Shown here: positions 46,759 to 55,084 of the stretch, piece by piece | How the letters are laid out: every line of letters starts with the position of its first letter | How positions within the stretch are numbered: the stretch's first letter is position 1 | Assembly: GCF_030865425.1 (NCBI RefSeq) | Contig: NZ_JAVFCB010000002.1 | Coordinates: forward strand, 310,001-374,000 | Origin: Microbacterium capsulatum | GTDB taxonomy: Bacteria; Actinomycetota; Actinomycetes; Actinomycetales; Microbacteriaceae | Length of the DNA stretch: 64,000 bases | Direction of reading: 5' to 3' | The notes under the pieces: model-generated | Databases searched by the model: none | What the model saw: only the letters and a program-made list of their open reading frames with translations | Told to the model about the DNA's origin: nothing | Position numbers and translations under genes: made by a program

Positions 46759-47475
46759 ATGGCAGAAGTCCCCACCTCGTCCTCCGACGGGTCCAGGGAA
46801 CACTCTCGCCCTCTTTCTGAGCAGCTCGGAGTCGACATCGACCCCGAGCTGCTTCAGCTTGCGCTGACGCACCGTTCCTACGCGTACGAGAACGGCGGGA
46901 TCCCGCACAACGAGCGCCTCGAGTTCCTCGGCGACTCCGTGCTCGGTCAGGCCGTGACCGTCATGCTCTACACGACCCTGCCCGACCTGGACGAGGGATC
47001 CCTGGCGAAGCGGCGCGCGAGCGTGGTCTCCACGGTCGCCCTCGCCGAGGTCGCCCGGGGCATCGGGCTCGGCCAGCACATCCTGCTCGGCCGGGGCGAG
47101 GAGCGTACCGGTGGCCGCGACAAGGACTCGATCCTCGCGGACACCATGGAGGCCGTGTTCGGTGCGACCTTCCTGTCCGCCGGTCCCAGCGCGGCGACCG
47201 GGCTCGTGCTGCGGTTGATCGAGCCTCTGCTCGCCGACCCCGAGCGCTACGGCGCGGCGATGGATCCGAAGACGGCCCTGCAGGAGCTCGCCGCGCGCCT
47301 CGAGCTGAGCGCCCCGGTGTACGAGGTCGTCTCGACCGGCCCGGACCACGACCGCCGGTTCACGGCGACCGTGACGACCGGCGATCTGGCGACCACGGGC
47401 ACCGGCACGAGCAAGAAGACCGCGGAGATGGCCGCGGCCCTCGCAGCCTGGCACGTCCTGAGCGACCGCGCTTGA
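46759..47475 (+). CDS. rnc: Ribonuclease III
   Basis: A 238-aa protein with the RNase III signature NERLEFLGDSVLGQ (catalytic acids E/D), DKDSILADTMEAVFGA (second acidic set), and a C-terminal dsRNA-binding domain (DPKTALQELAARLELSAPVYEV... KKTAEMAAALAAWHVL). It processes rRNA precursors. The ATG at 46759 lies 14 bp after rpmF. Confidence 0.96.
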   Translation: MAEVPTSSSDGSREHSRPLSEQLGVDIDPELLQLALTHRSYAYENGGIPHNERLEFLGDSVLGQAVTVMLYTTLPDLDEGSLAKRRASVVSTVALAEVARGIGLGQHILLGRGEERTGGRDKDSILADTMEAVFGATFLSAGPSAATGLVLRLIEPLLADPERYGAAMDPKTALQELAARLELSAPVYEVVSTGPDHDRRFTATVTTGDLATTGTGTSKKTAEMAAALAAWHVLSDRA

Positions 47476-47499
47476 GCGCCGTACTGTCCGAGTCCCGTC

Positions 47500-48405
47500 A
47501 TGCCTGAGCTTCCCGAGGTCGAGGTCGTCCGGGCGGGTCTCGCGCCGGCGATGACCGGAGCGCGGATCGTCTCCGTCGCGGTGCACGACGAGCGCGCGCT
47601 CACACGGCACGCCGCGGGCGCCGCCGACTTCGTGGCACGCCTCGAGGGCGCCGACGTGGCCACCGTCGCCCGCCGCGGGAAGTTCCTCTGGATGCCGCTC
47701 GCGGACCGGCCGTCCGCGATCGTCGGGCACCTCGGCATGTCCGGTCAGCTGCTGCTGCGCCGCCCGGACGCGGAGGCGGAGCGGCACGAGCGGATCCGGA
47801 TCTTCGTCGAGCACCCGCAGCACGGCGAGCTCGCGGTGGTGTTCGCCGACCAGCGCACCTTCGGATCCCTCGCCGTCGACGACCTGCTGCCGACCGCGGA
47901 CGGACGGGCCGCGGGGTGGGGGAGCAGCGAGGCGCTGATCCCGTCGCAGGTCGCGCACATCGCCCGGGACCCGATGGACGAGGCGTTCCAGGACCGGGTG
48001 CTGCGCGACGCCCTGCGCACCCGCTCGAGCGCGATCAAGCGTGTTCTGCTCGATCAGACCCTGATCAGCGGGGTCGGCAACATCTATGCCGACGAGTCCC
48101 TGTGGGCCGCGCGGATCCACCCCGAGACGCCCGCCTCGGCCCTCTCCACCGTGGCCGTGAACCGCCTGCTCGCAGAGGTGCGCGCCGTGCTGAACAAGGC
48201 TCTGGCCGAGGGTGGCACGAGCTTCGACGCGCAGTACGTCAACGTGAACGGCGAGGCCGGCTACTTCGCGCACTCGCTGAACGCCTACGGCCGCACGGGT
48301 CTGCCCTGCGCCCGTTGCGGCGGCCCGATCCGCCGCGACGCGTTCATGAACCGCTCCTCGCACTTCTGCCCGAGGTGCCAGCGCCTTCGTAAATATAGCC
48401 TCTGA
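47500..48405 (+). CDS. mutM: Formamidopyrimidine-DNA glycosylase
   Basis: A 301-aa Fpg/Nei enzyme beginning MPELPEVEVVRAGL (catalytic Pro/Glu after Met removal), with HLGMSGQLLLR, the H2TH region LLDQTLISGVGNIYADE, and a zinc finger CARCGGPI...SHFCPRCQ at the C-terminus. It excises 8-oxoguanine. It is the last core gene before the accessory island. In related actinobacteria smc usually follows, but it is absent here. Confidence 0.96.
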   Translation: MPELPEVEVVRAGLAPAMTGARIVSVAVHDERALTRHAAGAADFVARLEGADVATVARRGKFLWMPLADRPSAIVGHLGMSGQLLLRRPDAEAERHERIRIFVEHPQHGELAVVFADQRTFGSLAVDDLLPTADGRAAGWGSSEALIPSQVAHIARDPMDEAFQDRVLRDALRTRSSAIKRVLLDQTLISGVGNIYADESLWAARIHPETPASALSTVAVNRLLAEVRAVLNKALAEGGTSFDAQYVNVNGEAGYFAHSLNAYGRTGLPCARCGGPIRRDAFMNRSSHFCPRCQRLRKYSL

Positions 48406-48855
48406 TCTGCTGCTATTGGCGGAATTGGCTGTCGCAGACTGAGTGTCATTCCCCTCCAAATCACCCATCTTCTTGGGGTCGAGCGGTGGGACGCACCTGG
48501 ACACGTTTCGCCACATCAACGTGAGTTGCTGTGTAGAAGGATGACAGATTCGTCGAGTTCGGAACGCTTACTGTCCAAGCGTCAGGGTGCTGGGCGCGCT
48601 GGATCGCGTTCAAGTCCGACTAGTGCATCGATCCATTCATAGAGGCCAGTGGCTCAGTCGTATCAAGGGGATCTTGTGCAGTTCGATGTTCTGCATGCAC
48701 CGAGTCGGGTCGTGTTACCGCGCGGGGGCGAAGTCCAAGCAGGCGATCCGACACGCTGAGGGAGCAACTGAAGCATTCGTGCGCGTATCCCGTGTCAGAC
48801 TAAAGTCATTCCGGTGGGTGACTCTGCTCTCCGGCTCTGACTTCAAGAGGTCGCG
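48406..48855 (+). other. 450-bp gene-free left edge of the island
   Basis: Base composition drops right after the mutM stop, and codon-phase GC bias disappears. No protein-like frame, tRNA or clear inverted repeat was found. Short out-of-phase open frames cross it but show no family features. It is probably the left boundary region of the accessory island; no attachment-site repeat could be identified by eye. Confidence 0.5.
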
Positions 48856-49539
48856 ATGGTCCCGAGTTCTCCCTTCGAAGCGCTTGGCGCTCATGCCGCC
48901 GACGCACGGGATCTCGTCATCGAGGTCGTGCAGGCGCGCCACGCTCTGGCGGCAGACGCCCACGAGGCAGCGGCGACTCGTTACACGTTCGGCTTTGGTG
49001 GGCAGTGGCGGGATCTGCTGGAAGACACGTACGAAGCGTTCAAGGACCGCGGATTTCAGGCGCACAGGCTTGTTCCGGCTGGCTATCGGCTTCCGATCGT
49101 CAACGGCGGGCTGGTCTTCGCATGGCGGGTGCCGGCGGCAGCAGACGTGGAGAGTGGCTTCGCGACGAGCAAGACCCGGATGAGTGGGTTCTTCGCACGG
49201 CGGCCGGTCGAGATGTTCGGGCAGAGCTTCATCGAGGGCGGCGGGGAGACCCGAAACGCCAGCGAACAGGATGAGCTCGAGCGCATGATTCTGGCTGCGG
49301 GCGAGTTCATGCCTGTCGTTCTCGTGATGGTCCATTCGACACCTCGTTCGCTGAATGCGATCGACTGGGCTGTTGCGGAGTATACCGGCGGCGCCGTCCA
49401 TCTGCACTGCGAGGAGACGATCTGGAAGCCCGAGTTCGTGGCAGCATCCGCAGCTGACGACGTCGAGTCGTTCGACAGCGGCACCCCGGTCGTGCCGTCG
49501 CTGGAACTGCAGGTCCAGGACCGGACGTCGGATGCGTGA
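48856..49539 (+). CDS. Unknown protein coupled to an XRE-ImmA/IrrE gene
   Basis: A 227-aa soluble protein that I do not recognise. It is helical at the start (ADARDLVIEVVQARHALAADAHEAAATRY), then has a mixed core with GFGGQWRDLLEDTYEAFKDRGFQAHRL, a short RLPIVNGGLVFAWRVP strand pair, and an acidic C-terminus. AAGAGG lies 5 nt before the ATG. The end overlaps the next gene by 8 bp (ATGCGTGA), so the two are translationally coupled. The context suggests an effector or sensor partnered with an HTH-protease regulator. Function is inference only. Confidence 0.75.
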   Translation: MVPSSPFEALGAHAADARDLVIEVVQARHALAADAHEAAATRYTFGFGGQWRDLLEDTYEAFKDRGFQAHRLVPAGYRLPIVNGGLVFAWRVPAAADVESGFATSKTRMSGFFARRPVEMFGQSFIEGGGETRNASEQDELERMILAAGEFMPVVLVMVHSTPRSLNAIDWAVAEYTGGAVHLHCEETIWKPEFVAASAADDVESFDSGTPVVPSLELQVQDRTSDA

Positions 49540-50656
49540 AAAGCACCCTGGACTGTTCGATCTTCCAGGCCCGTCGGATGGCCAGGGGCGATTCGAGCCG
49601 GCACGGCTGACCCAGGCTCGCGTGCGCCAGAGTCTGAGCAAGACGGAGCTCGCGGCTGCGGTCGGGGTCTCCGCTGCGGCGATCGGTCAGTACGAGGCAG
49701 GGGTGAACTCTCCTCGTGCCGATGTGGTCGAACGGATGGCGACCACGTTGAAGGTGCGTCCCGGGTTCTTCAGCGTGGGCAGGCCGCTCGCGCGCATCGA
49801 TACTGTGCACGCGCATTTCCGCAGCCTGCGCTCGGCGCGAGTCGGCGACCGCCAGCGAGCGCTCTCGACCGCGACGCTGGTGTGGGAGCTGACCTTCGCG
49901 CTCGAGCGGTACGTCAAGCTCCCCGAGGCGGAGCTTCCGAAGCTGCCGGCCGGGACGAGCCCGGGCGAAGCGGCGGCGACGCTGCGTCGGCACTGGGCGA
50001 TTCCTGACGGGCCGGTGCGGCACTTGGTCGCCACCGCGGAGTCGCGGGGGATCGTGGTCGTCGTGCGTCCGCTGGGGGAGATCGATGCGGTGGACGCGTT
50101 CTCGTCTGTGATCGTTGACCGACCGATCGTGGTCACGACGCCGCGCCGCAGCGAGAACGTGTTCCGGCACAGGTTCTCGATCGCCCACGAGATCGGCCAC
50201 CTGCTGCTGCACGCCGAGTCAGCGGAGCAGAGCACCGCCGTCGAGCGCGAGGCCGATGAGTTCGCGGCGGCGTTCCTTACCCCGGCGGCGTCGATGGACG
50301 CGGCTCTGCCGCAGCGGCTCGACCTCGCGGCCCTCGATCGTCTCGGGCGGACCTGGGGCGTGTCGCTACACTCGCTCATCCGGCGGATGGTGGAGCGCGG
50401 CCGGACCACCGACTCCTCGGCGCGGCGCGCCTATCAGCGCCTCGCCATGGTCGACGATCCGTCAGCGGACCCGACGAGTGCCTACCCGGGGGAGATGCCG
50501 ACGTTGCTGCGCAAGGCGGCGGGGCTCGCCGCTGAGCAGGGGGCGACGGTGCCCGCGCTCGCTGAGATCCTGCGGCTGGCTCCGGCACAGGTCCGCGACC
50601 TGCTAGGCGAGCCTGATCAGCGCCCGGTGCTGCGCCTCGTGGGCGACGAGGGTTGA
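49532..50656 (+). CDS. XRE-family HTH regulator fused to ImmA/IrrE metallopeptidase
   Basis: A 374-aa protein. The helix-turn-helix spans about residues 24-80 (RVRQSLSKTELAAAVGVSAAAIGQYEAGVNSPR). A C-terminal ImmA/IrrE (DUF955) zinc-protease domain has HEIGH (H219-E220-x-x-H223) and the third ligand in EREADEFAAAFLTP (about E240). Such fusions act as self-cleaving or repressor-cleaving switches in mobile elements, toxin-antitoxin and stress loci. The coupled upstream gene is the likely partner. Confidence 0.9.
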   Translation: MREKHPGLFDLPGPSDGQGRFEPARLTQARVRQSLSKTELAAAVGVSAAAIGQYEAGVNSPRADVVERMATTLKVRPGFFSVGRPLARIDTVHAHFRSLRSARVGDRQRALSTATLVWELTFALERYVKLPEAELPKLPAGTSPGEAAATLRRHWAIPDGPVRHLVATAESRGIVVVVRPLGEIDAVDAFSSVIVDRPIVVTTPRRSENVFRHRFSIAHEIGHLLLHAESAEQSTAVEREADEFAAAFLTPAASMDAALPQRLDLAALDRLGRTWGVSLHSLIRRMVERGRTTDSSARRAYQRLAMVDDPSADPTSAYPGEMPTLLRKAAGLAAEQGATVPALAEILRLAPAQVRDLLGEPDQRPVLRLVGDEG

Positions 50657-50761
50657 GGCGTGGCGACCGACGAGGAGCAGGCTTGAGCTCGGAAAAATAG
50701 CTCCCCGGCGCAGCTGATCTCGCCGGAGTGGCTCGAGTATCTGCGGGTGGCGAGTGGTGCG

Positions 50762-50908
50762 TCAACCAACCGGTTCCGCAGGGGAACCGGTGATGGAATC
50801 CACGCCACGGAATTGCTCGACAGACCCCAGTAGGTGCTTCTTGTGCGCATCTACCGTGGCGCGGTTCACCGGATGGTCCTCCAAGAAGTCGCGCAGGCTC
50901 ATCGTCAT
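50762..50908 (-). pseudogene. 48-codon truncated HTH-type frame
   Basis: A short minus-strand frame encoding a 48-aa product that begins MTMSLRDFLEDHPVNRATVDAHKK in two overlapping starts (50908, 50902). GGGGAG lies 6 nt before the first ATG. The sequence resembles the N-terminal lead-in of small XRE antitoxin-type regulators (xLRxxLxx...VxAHKxxM) but stops where the HTH should begin. I read it as a truncated relic, although the intact ribosome-binding site means a real micropeptide is possible. A hairpin overlaps its end. Confidence 0.5.
50769..50791. repeat. Short inverted repeat in the island
   Basis: ACCGGTTCC (50769-50777) pairs with GGAACCGGT (50783-50791). It lies at the 3' end of the truncated HTH-type frame and could mark a recombination scar or a weak terminator. 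Confidence 0.5.
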
Positions 50909-51002
50909 CTAGTACTCCCCAATGATCTTCTCGGAGCAGAAGCCGCGCCGCGGAGATCTGGCTCGATCCATTCGACTTTGGGCGGCCCCGGCCGCGTCGA
51001 AC

Positions 51003-53147
51003 CTAGCGGTCATAGGCGGTGTCGATTAGAACTGTTCCGCGCTCCCAGCGAATTTCGTCGACCTTTTGGCGCACACGCCGTTGGATTACTCGCTCGTCAA
51101 GACCAACCAGAGCGGCTCTTTCCTTATCAGCGACCTCGACGACGCTGATCGGGATCACAGCGAATCGCATGTAGTCCGCCATGGTGGGGAGCGGGACTTG
51201 CAGATCCCGCTCGACGGAAGAGCGCACCTGCCGCAGCCGGAGAAGCTCGACAAGGAAGTCAGGGTTTAGGGCGGGTGACTTGGGGGCAGCGTCCTCACCA
51301 AGCTGATCACGTAGCCAAGAGGACATCCGAAATGCTGCCCGATCCAGAGTGAGCCACCAATGCTCGAAGCCCATAGGGCCAACCGAGGCTTTTCCTCTCA
51401 GCTGACTCACACCGATTGAACTAGTCACGTCGTGACCAGCGAGTCGCAACACGAGACCCTGATCGATCTCTTGCCCGCGTTGCTTCCGACGCTCCTCGTG
51501 CGTCTTGACCCAAAACTCTTGCATCGCCGCTCGAAGTTCTGGTGGGGCCTCGTTTGCGATGGCCTCAAGATCCTGAACGACGATGCCGTGCTCTTCCTGA
51601 AGGTACTGCGCGAGATCGTCCTCTTGATACGTGTCCCCACGGAACGTCTCGAGCCACTCGACCATCTGGCTTCTGCCTCGCCCACTGGCGGCGTACATTC
51701 CGAAGAGGTACGGAACCGTGCCTTCCCACGAGGAAGGGATCGTGCGTGCACAGTTCAACGACCTGGAGATGTGCGTGAGCAGCTCCTCGATGACTCCATC
51801 CGTTACGTACAGCAAGGTCCCGGCGTCACGTGCTGCCCGGATCAACGACGTGAAATAGCGCTGGCTGGCGTTTTCTTCCAAGCGTTCCGCGAGTAGCGGC
51901 AGGATCACGTTCGTGTCCAGCCAGATCTTTCCTCCTTGGAACACGGCGAGCATCGCCTTCTGAACATCGGGGGTTTGGCGGAGAAATGAGAACAGTGTGT
52001 ACGCTGAGGCGAGATTGCTCAGGTACGCGCGAGCAGCTGCACTAGGAGCCTCAAGAATCTCGCCGACGATCGCGATCAGTGCGTCGGCAGAGGGGCCGCC
52101 CTCGATCGGCGAGAGTAGCGACTCGAGTGTCCGCGGATCGAAGTCGTTCACATCGCCGGTGAGTACCGCCGAAGCGAACGCCTCTCCTCGGCGAAGCAAC
52201 CAAGTGTCCATGGCAATGCGGAGGTCAAACGCTGCCGCGGCAATGCTCGATTCATCGATTCCTTCCAGCGCACTGATTCTTGCCTTCAACTCGTCCAGAA
52301 GATCTTGTTCTGAGGACAGCACTGCCGCGGACTGTTCACGGACGCGTTCTTGCTCCGGAAAGGACAACTGGTACACGTCTCTGGAGCGTATGTGCTTAAT
52401 AGGGCCCTTCTTGGAAAGTCGCGTCAGTGCACCCCGCACCTGCGCCTCCACTTGGACAGGATCACCCGCAGGAACTAGGGCCATAGTCTGTGTGACAATC
52501 TCGTCGAAGGTCATCGTTACTTGGGCGTTCGTGTCGTGCATGACGGAACGGACGAGTGCCTCAAACGCGCTGCGTGTGATGCCTTGATTATCGCGACGGT
52601 CCACGCTCTCGAGGGCGAGGTGGACAAGTGCTACGCGCGCCTCGGCCGGACCAAGCGGGCGTGCCACACGGGGGGCGAGTCCGGCACTGGCGAGAAGAGG
52701 GTCAACGAACCGACGTGCTAGGTCGTCGCTCGCGATCGTTCGCTGCGCATGCGTGTGGGCGCGTTCCACGAACCACGATCGGTCTCGGATGTCTACTTCA
52801 AAGCCCGCCTTGCGCTGTTCGGCGACGAGCTTGTCAGAGTCTGGGCCGATCTTCTGATTTGTTGCGTAGATTAAACGAAACGAGCCGCCGAAGTTCTTCG
52901 TCAAAGTGGCGATCGTCCCTGTGATCTTGGAAGACCAGCCCTCCGTGACCGAATACTGGATGAACGTATTCTGCTCTTCGTTCGGCTGATAGAGCTGTCC
53001 GTCCCTGCCCTTGTCGCCCGCCATCGAAGCCATGGTCCGGAGCGAAGGGTAGTCTACGACGAGAAACTCAGCAGCGAACTTCTCAAATGCTGACCAGTCC
53101 TCCGGTCCAAGCTGTCGAAGAGCCAACTCAAGCCGAACGTCCGTCAT
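51003..53147 (-). CDS. Restriction-endonuclease-like + PIN nuclease domain protein (candidate defence gene)
   Basis: A 714-aa protein with several recognisable parts. Residues ~10-130 look like a PD-(D/E)XK/Mrr-like nuclease module: EDWSAFEKFAAEFL, GDKGRDG (Asp about 49), IQYSVTEGWSSKI and RLIYATNQKIGPDSD. Residues ~165-265 look like a winged helix (FDEIVTQ...VRGALTRLSKKGPIKHI). Residues ~405-610 look like a PIN domain with IWLDTNVILPLL (D411), GVIEELL (E454/E455), EIDQGLVLRLA (D563) and WWLTLDRAAF (D602). In the first module the usual E-x-K is replaced by Q-Y-S. The ATG at 53147 begins MTDVRLELALRQLG; the frame is open further upstream. Lower GC than the core. Phage defence is an inference. 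Confidence 0.75.
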   Translation of the reverse strand: MTDVRLELALRQLGPEDWSAFEKFAAEFLVVDYPSLRTMASMAGDKGRDGQLYQPNEEQNTFIQYSVTEGWSSKITGTIATLTKNFGGSFRLIYATNQKIGPDSDKLVAEQRKAGFEVDIRDRSWFVERAHTHAQRTIASDDLARRFVDPLLASAGLAPRVARPLGPAEARVALVHLALESVDRRDNQGITRSAFEALVRSVMHDTNAQVTMTFDEIVTQTMALVPAGDPVQVEAQVRGALTRLSKKGPIKHIRSRDVYQLSFPEQERVREQSAAVLSSEQDLLDELKARISALEGIDESSIAAAAFDLRIAMDTWLLRRGEAFASAVLTGDVNDFDPRTLESLLSPIEGGPSADALIAIVGEILEAPSAAARAYLSNLASAYTLFSFLRQTPDVQKAMLAVFQGGKIWLDTNVILPLLAERLEENASQRYFTSLIRAARDAGTLLYVTDGVIEELLTHISRSLNCARTIPSSWEGTVPYLFGMYAASGRGRSQMVEWLETFRGDTYQEDDLAQYLQEEHGIVVQDLEAIANEAPPELRAAMQEFWVKTHEERRKQRGQEIDQGLVLRLAGHDVTSSIGVSQLRGKASVGPMGFEHWWLTLDRAAFRMSSWLRDQLGEDAAPKSPALNPDFLVELLRLRQVRSSVERDLQVPLPTMADYMRFAVIPISVVEVADKERAALVGLDERVIQRRVRQKVDEIRWERGTVLIDTAYDR

Positions 53148-53192
53148 GAACTCACGATATCGCGGACGAGGCACGACGGGCCGCGGCATCGA

Positions 53193-53342
53193 CGAGTACT
53201 TACGAAGCTCCGGCGGGAAGAGATCAGCCCTTGGTTGCTGGGAGTGTTCGATCCCGGGACTCCGACGCGCGAGATCGACGCAGCAGAGAGCCATTTCAAG
53301 CTCGCGCTGGATTCCCGCCGGTTCGGGTTGAACGGCAATTGA
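53193..53342 (+). pseudogene. Possible 3' fragment of a lost gene
   Basis: Plus-strand codons from about 53193 to the TGA at 53340 read RREEISPWLLGVFDPGTPTR then EIDAAESHFKLALDSRRFG, a protein-like sequence with no start codon. Upstream codons in the same frame run antisense into the nuclease gene and look random. This may be the tail of a gene cut off when the island was assembled. Evidence is only the plausible amino-acid composition. Confidence 0.3.
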
Positions 53343-53636
53343 CTTGCGATGTCAGTCATGCGGCTCCGGAACATGGGAAGCGTTGAGCCCGAGGTTGTCG
53401 ATGCGCCATGCTAGCCGCCGAGTACCACATCTCCAACGCTTCTCCAGGATGCGCGTTTGGGGGAATTCACCGCCCAGGGTGGGGACGTCTATGTCAAGCC
53501 TCCCCGTGGGCGCGTGGTGATATTTCGGTATTTTGAATTGCCTGAATCCTGCTAGCGTGAGGCCCGATCCATACAAGAGCCGTCAGGGTCTCGTCTCCAC
53601 ACGGTCACCTCCAACGCAGCACGGAATTGAGATTTC
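53343..53636 (+). other. Gene-free stretch before the two-TM protein
   Basis: About 290 bp with relaxed GC, containing TTGAAT and TGCTAGCGT near 53534-53560 that could be promoter elements of the following gene, although the spacing is short. No coding frame is convincing. Confidence 0.3.
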
Positions 53637-54431
53637 ATGGACAACGACGCGCGGTTTCAACTCGAACAACATCTCGGCGGCCTTTACCATCTGCTGACGA
53701 GGTTCGAGAGCCTTAGTGAGCAGAAGGAAGCGGTCTATCAGCGGCACGCGTACCTCTACCAGCCATACAAGAAGAAGTGGCGCGCCGGCATGTACTGGCT
53801 CTGGGTGCTCATCGGCACGGTCGCCCTCACCGCGCTGACTCCGGTCGTGGGAAGTATCGTGTACTCGGCCACGACCCCGAGTGACACGGTTGCTTCCGTA
53901 CTCGTGGGCATTGTGCTCTTCCTGCTGCCGTTCCCGCTGGCCTTGATCGCCGCGGGCGTGATTGTCCCCGTACGGAACCGTCGGGTGCCGGCGATGAACG
54001 CTCGAATCGAGCAGAGCAACCAGCAGGCCGCCGTGAGAATCGGTGAACTTACCGCTCCTGAGATCCACCCCATCGATCGGCAACTTGTCCAGGCGCGCAG
54101 GGAGTACAGCGACGGTTACGCTGGTTGGTTCCCCGAGAAGTACCTCAGTTCTGCCGACGTCGCGGCATGCTGGCAGATCGTGCATGATCACCGGGCATCG
54201 ACGGTGCAAGAGGCCGTGAACCGGCTGCTCACCGACCAGCACGAGCAGTATCTCCGCGATGCCGCATCGGCCCAGCTGGTCGAGCAGCAGCGCGCCACTC
54301 GGGTAGCTCAGATGAACGGGATCATCAATGCCACCATGCAGGGTGCGATGATCGGCGCGATCCGCGCGGACGGTGTTGCCACGCGTGCCGCCATCGCTGC
54401 ACCCCGTACCGTTCGCATTGAACGGCGGTAG
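53637..54431 (+). CDS. Orphan two-TM membrane protein
   Basis: A 264-aa protein not recognised. It has a polar N-terminus (~50 residues), two hydrophobic helices (about residues 52-75, WLWVLIGTVALTALTPVVG, and 85-112, VASVLVGIVLFLLPFPLAL), a long charged cytoplasmic region with helical QA/ER-rich stretches (residues 115-230), and a C-terminal Ala-rich segment NATMQGAMIGAIRADG. It is a single gene inside the island. A membrane effector role is conceivable but nothing in the sequence shows it. Confidence 0.7.
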   Translation: MDNDARFQLEQHLGGLYHLLTRFESLSEQKEAVYQRHAYLYQPYKKKWRAGMYWLWVLIGTVALTALTPVVGSIVYSATTPSDTVASVLVGIVLFLLPFPLALIAAGVIVPVRNRRVPAMNARIEQSNQQAAVRIGELTAPEIHPIDRQLVQARREYSDGYAGWFPEKYLSSADVAACWQIVHDHRASTVQEAVNRLLTDQHEQYLRDAASAQLVEQQRATRVAQMNGIINATMQGAMIGAIRADGVATRAAIAAPRTVRIERR

Positions 54432-54530
54432 GCCGCATCGACCGGCGGGTGGGGGGACGACGGTCAGGGCCTCCTCGGCGGAGCACCGCCGGCGCTCATG
54501 ACGGAGGTCTCAGCCGTGCGGGGATCGTCG

Positions 54531-54955
54531 TCAGTGCGTTCCCTTGATGACGAAGTATGAGCCGCGGATCTCCCCGGCGAGCTTCGAGCGCTGCCGTGCG
54601 AACGTGAACGCGGCTAGCTCCTCCGGGATCTCCACGCCGAGCGACAGCTTGAATCCGGCCGCGCGCTTGCCGGCGTCGGCGATCGTGTACATCACGTTGA
54701 TCGCCAACCCGGAGGCGTAGAAGACGTTTGCCGCGGGGCTCGCGATCACGATGCCGCGCTCCTCGCGCAGGATCCCGGCGACCCACTGCAGGGTCGCCGG
54801 ATCTCTCCGCAGGAGTGCTCACGGCGAAAGGGGTGCCGTACTTGTTGATGATGTACCGGGCATCGTTCGCACGCTGACCGGCCAGCGCCGTGGCGCCCGG
54901 CGAGCGCTCGAGATCGGCGCTGCACACGCTTCACGAGGCCGACGAGGGTGCTCAT
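54531..54955 (-). pseudogene. Frameshifted hypothetical gene
   Basis: The minus strand carries one protein spread over three frames: MSTLVGLVKRV (from 54955), then CSADLERSPGATALAGQRAN and ARYIINKYGTPFAVSTPAER, then ATLQWVAGILREERGIVIAS and NVFYASGLAINVMYTIADAG down to the stop at 54531. Two frameshifts, at about 54925 and 54805, join them into a product of about 140 aa. I do not recognise the family. The broken frames suggest a decaying gene at the island's right edge, just before the flagellar sigma factor. Confidence 0.65.
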
Positions 54956-55084
54956 ACGGGCTCTTCGAGGGCGCTGGCAGAGCCGTCTAGCGGATGCACT
55001 CGATTTTCACAGGTTTATCTCAGGTTCACCGATTCTGTGCTACTTTTTTGCTCGTATACGCGCCTTTCTTGTCAGGGAGTCACA

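Noticed and set aside
48587..49183. A plus-strand open frame of 198 codons at the island's left edge
   Set aside because: It overlaps the better 48856-49539 gene, has no ribosome-binding site and an Arg/Ser-rich composition without family features.
48406..55000. Integrase, transposase or attachment-site repeats that would define the island as a specific mobile element
   Set aside because: No integrase or transposase motif was found in any frame, and no direct repeat pair could be identified by eye at the two edges.
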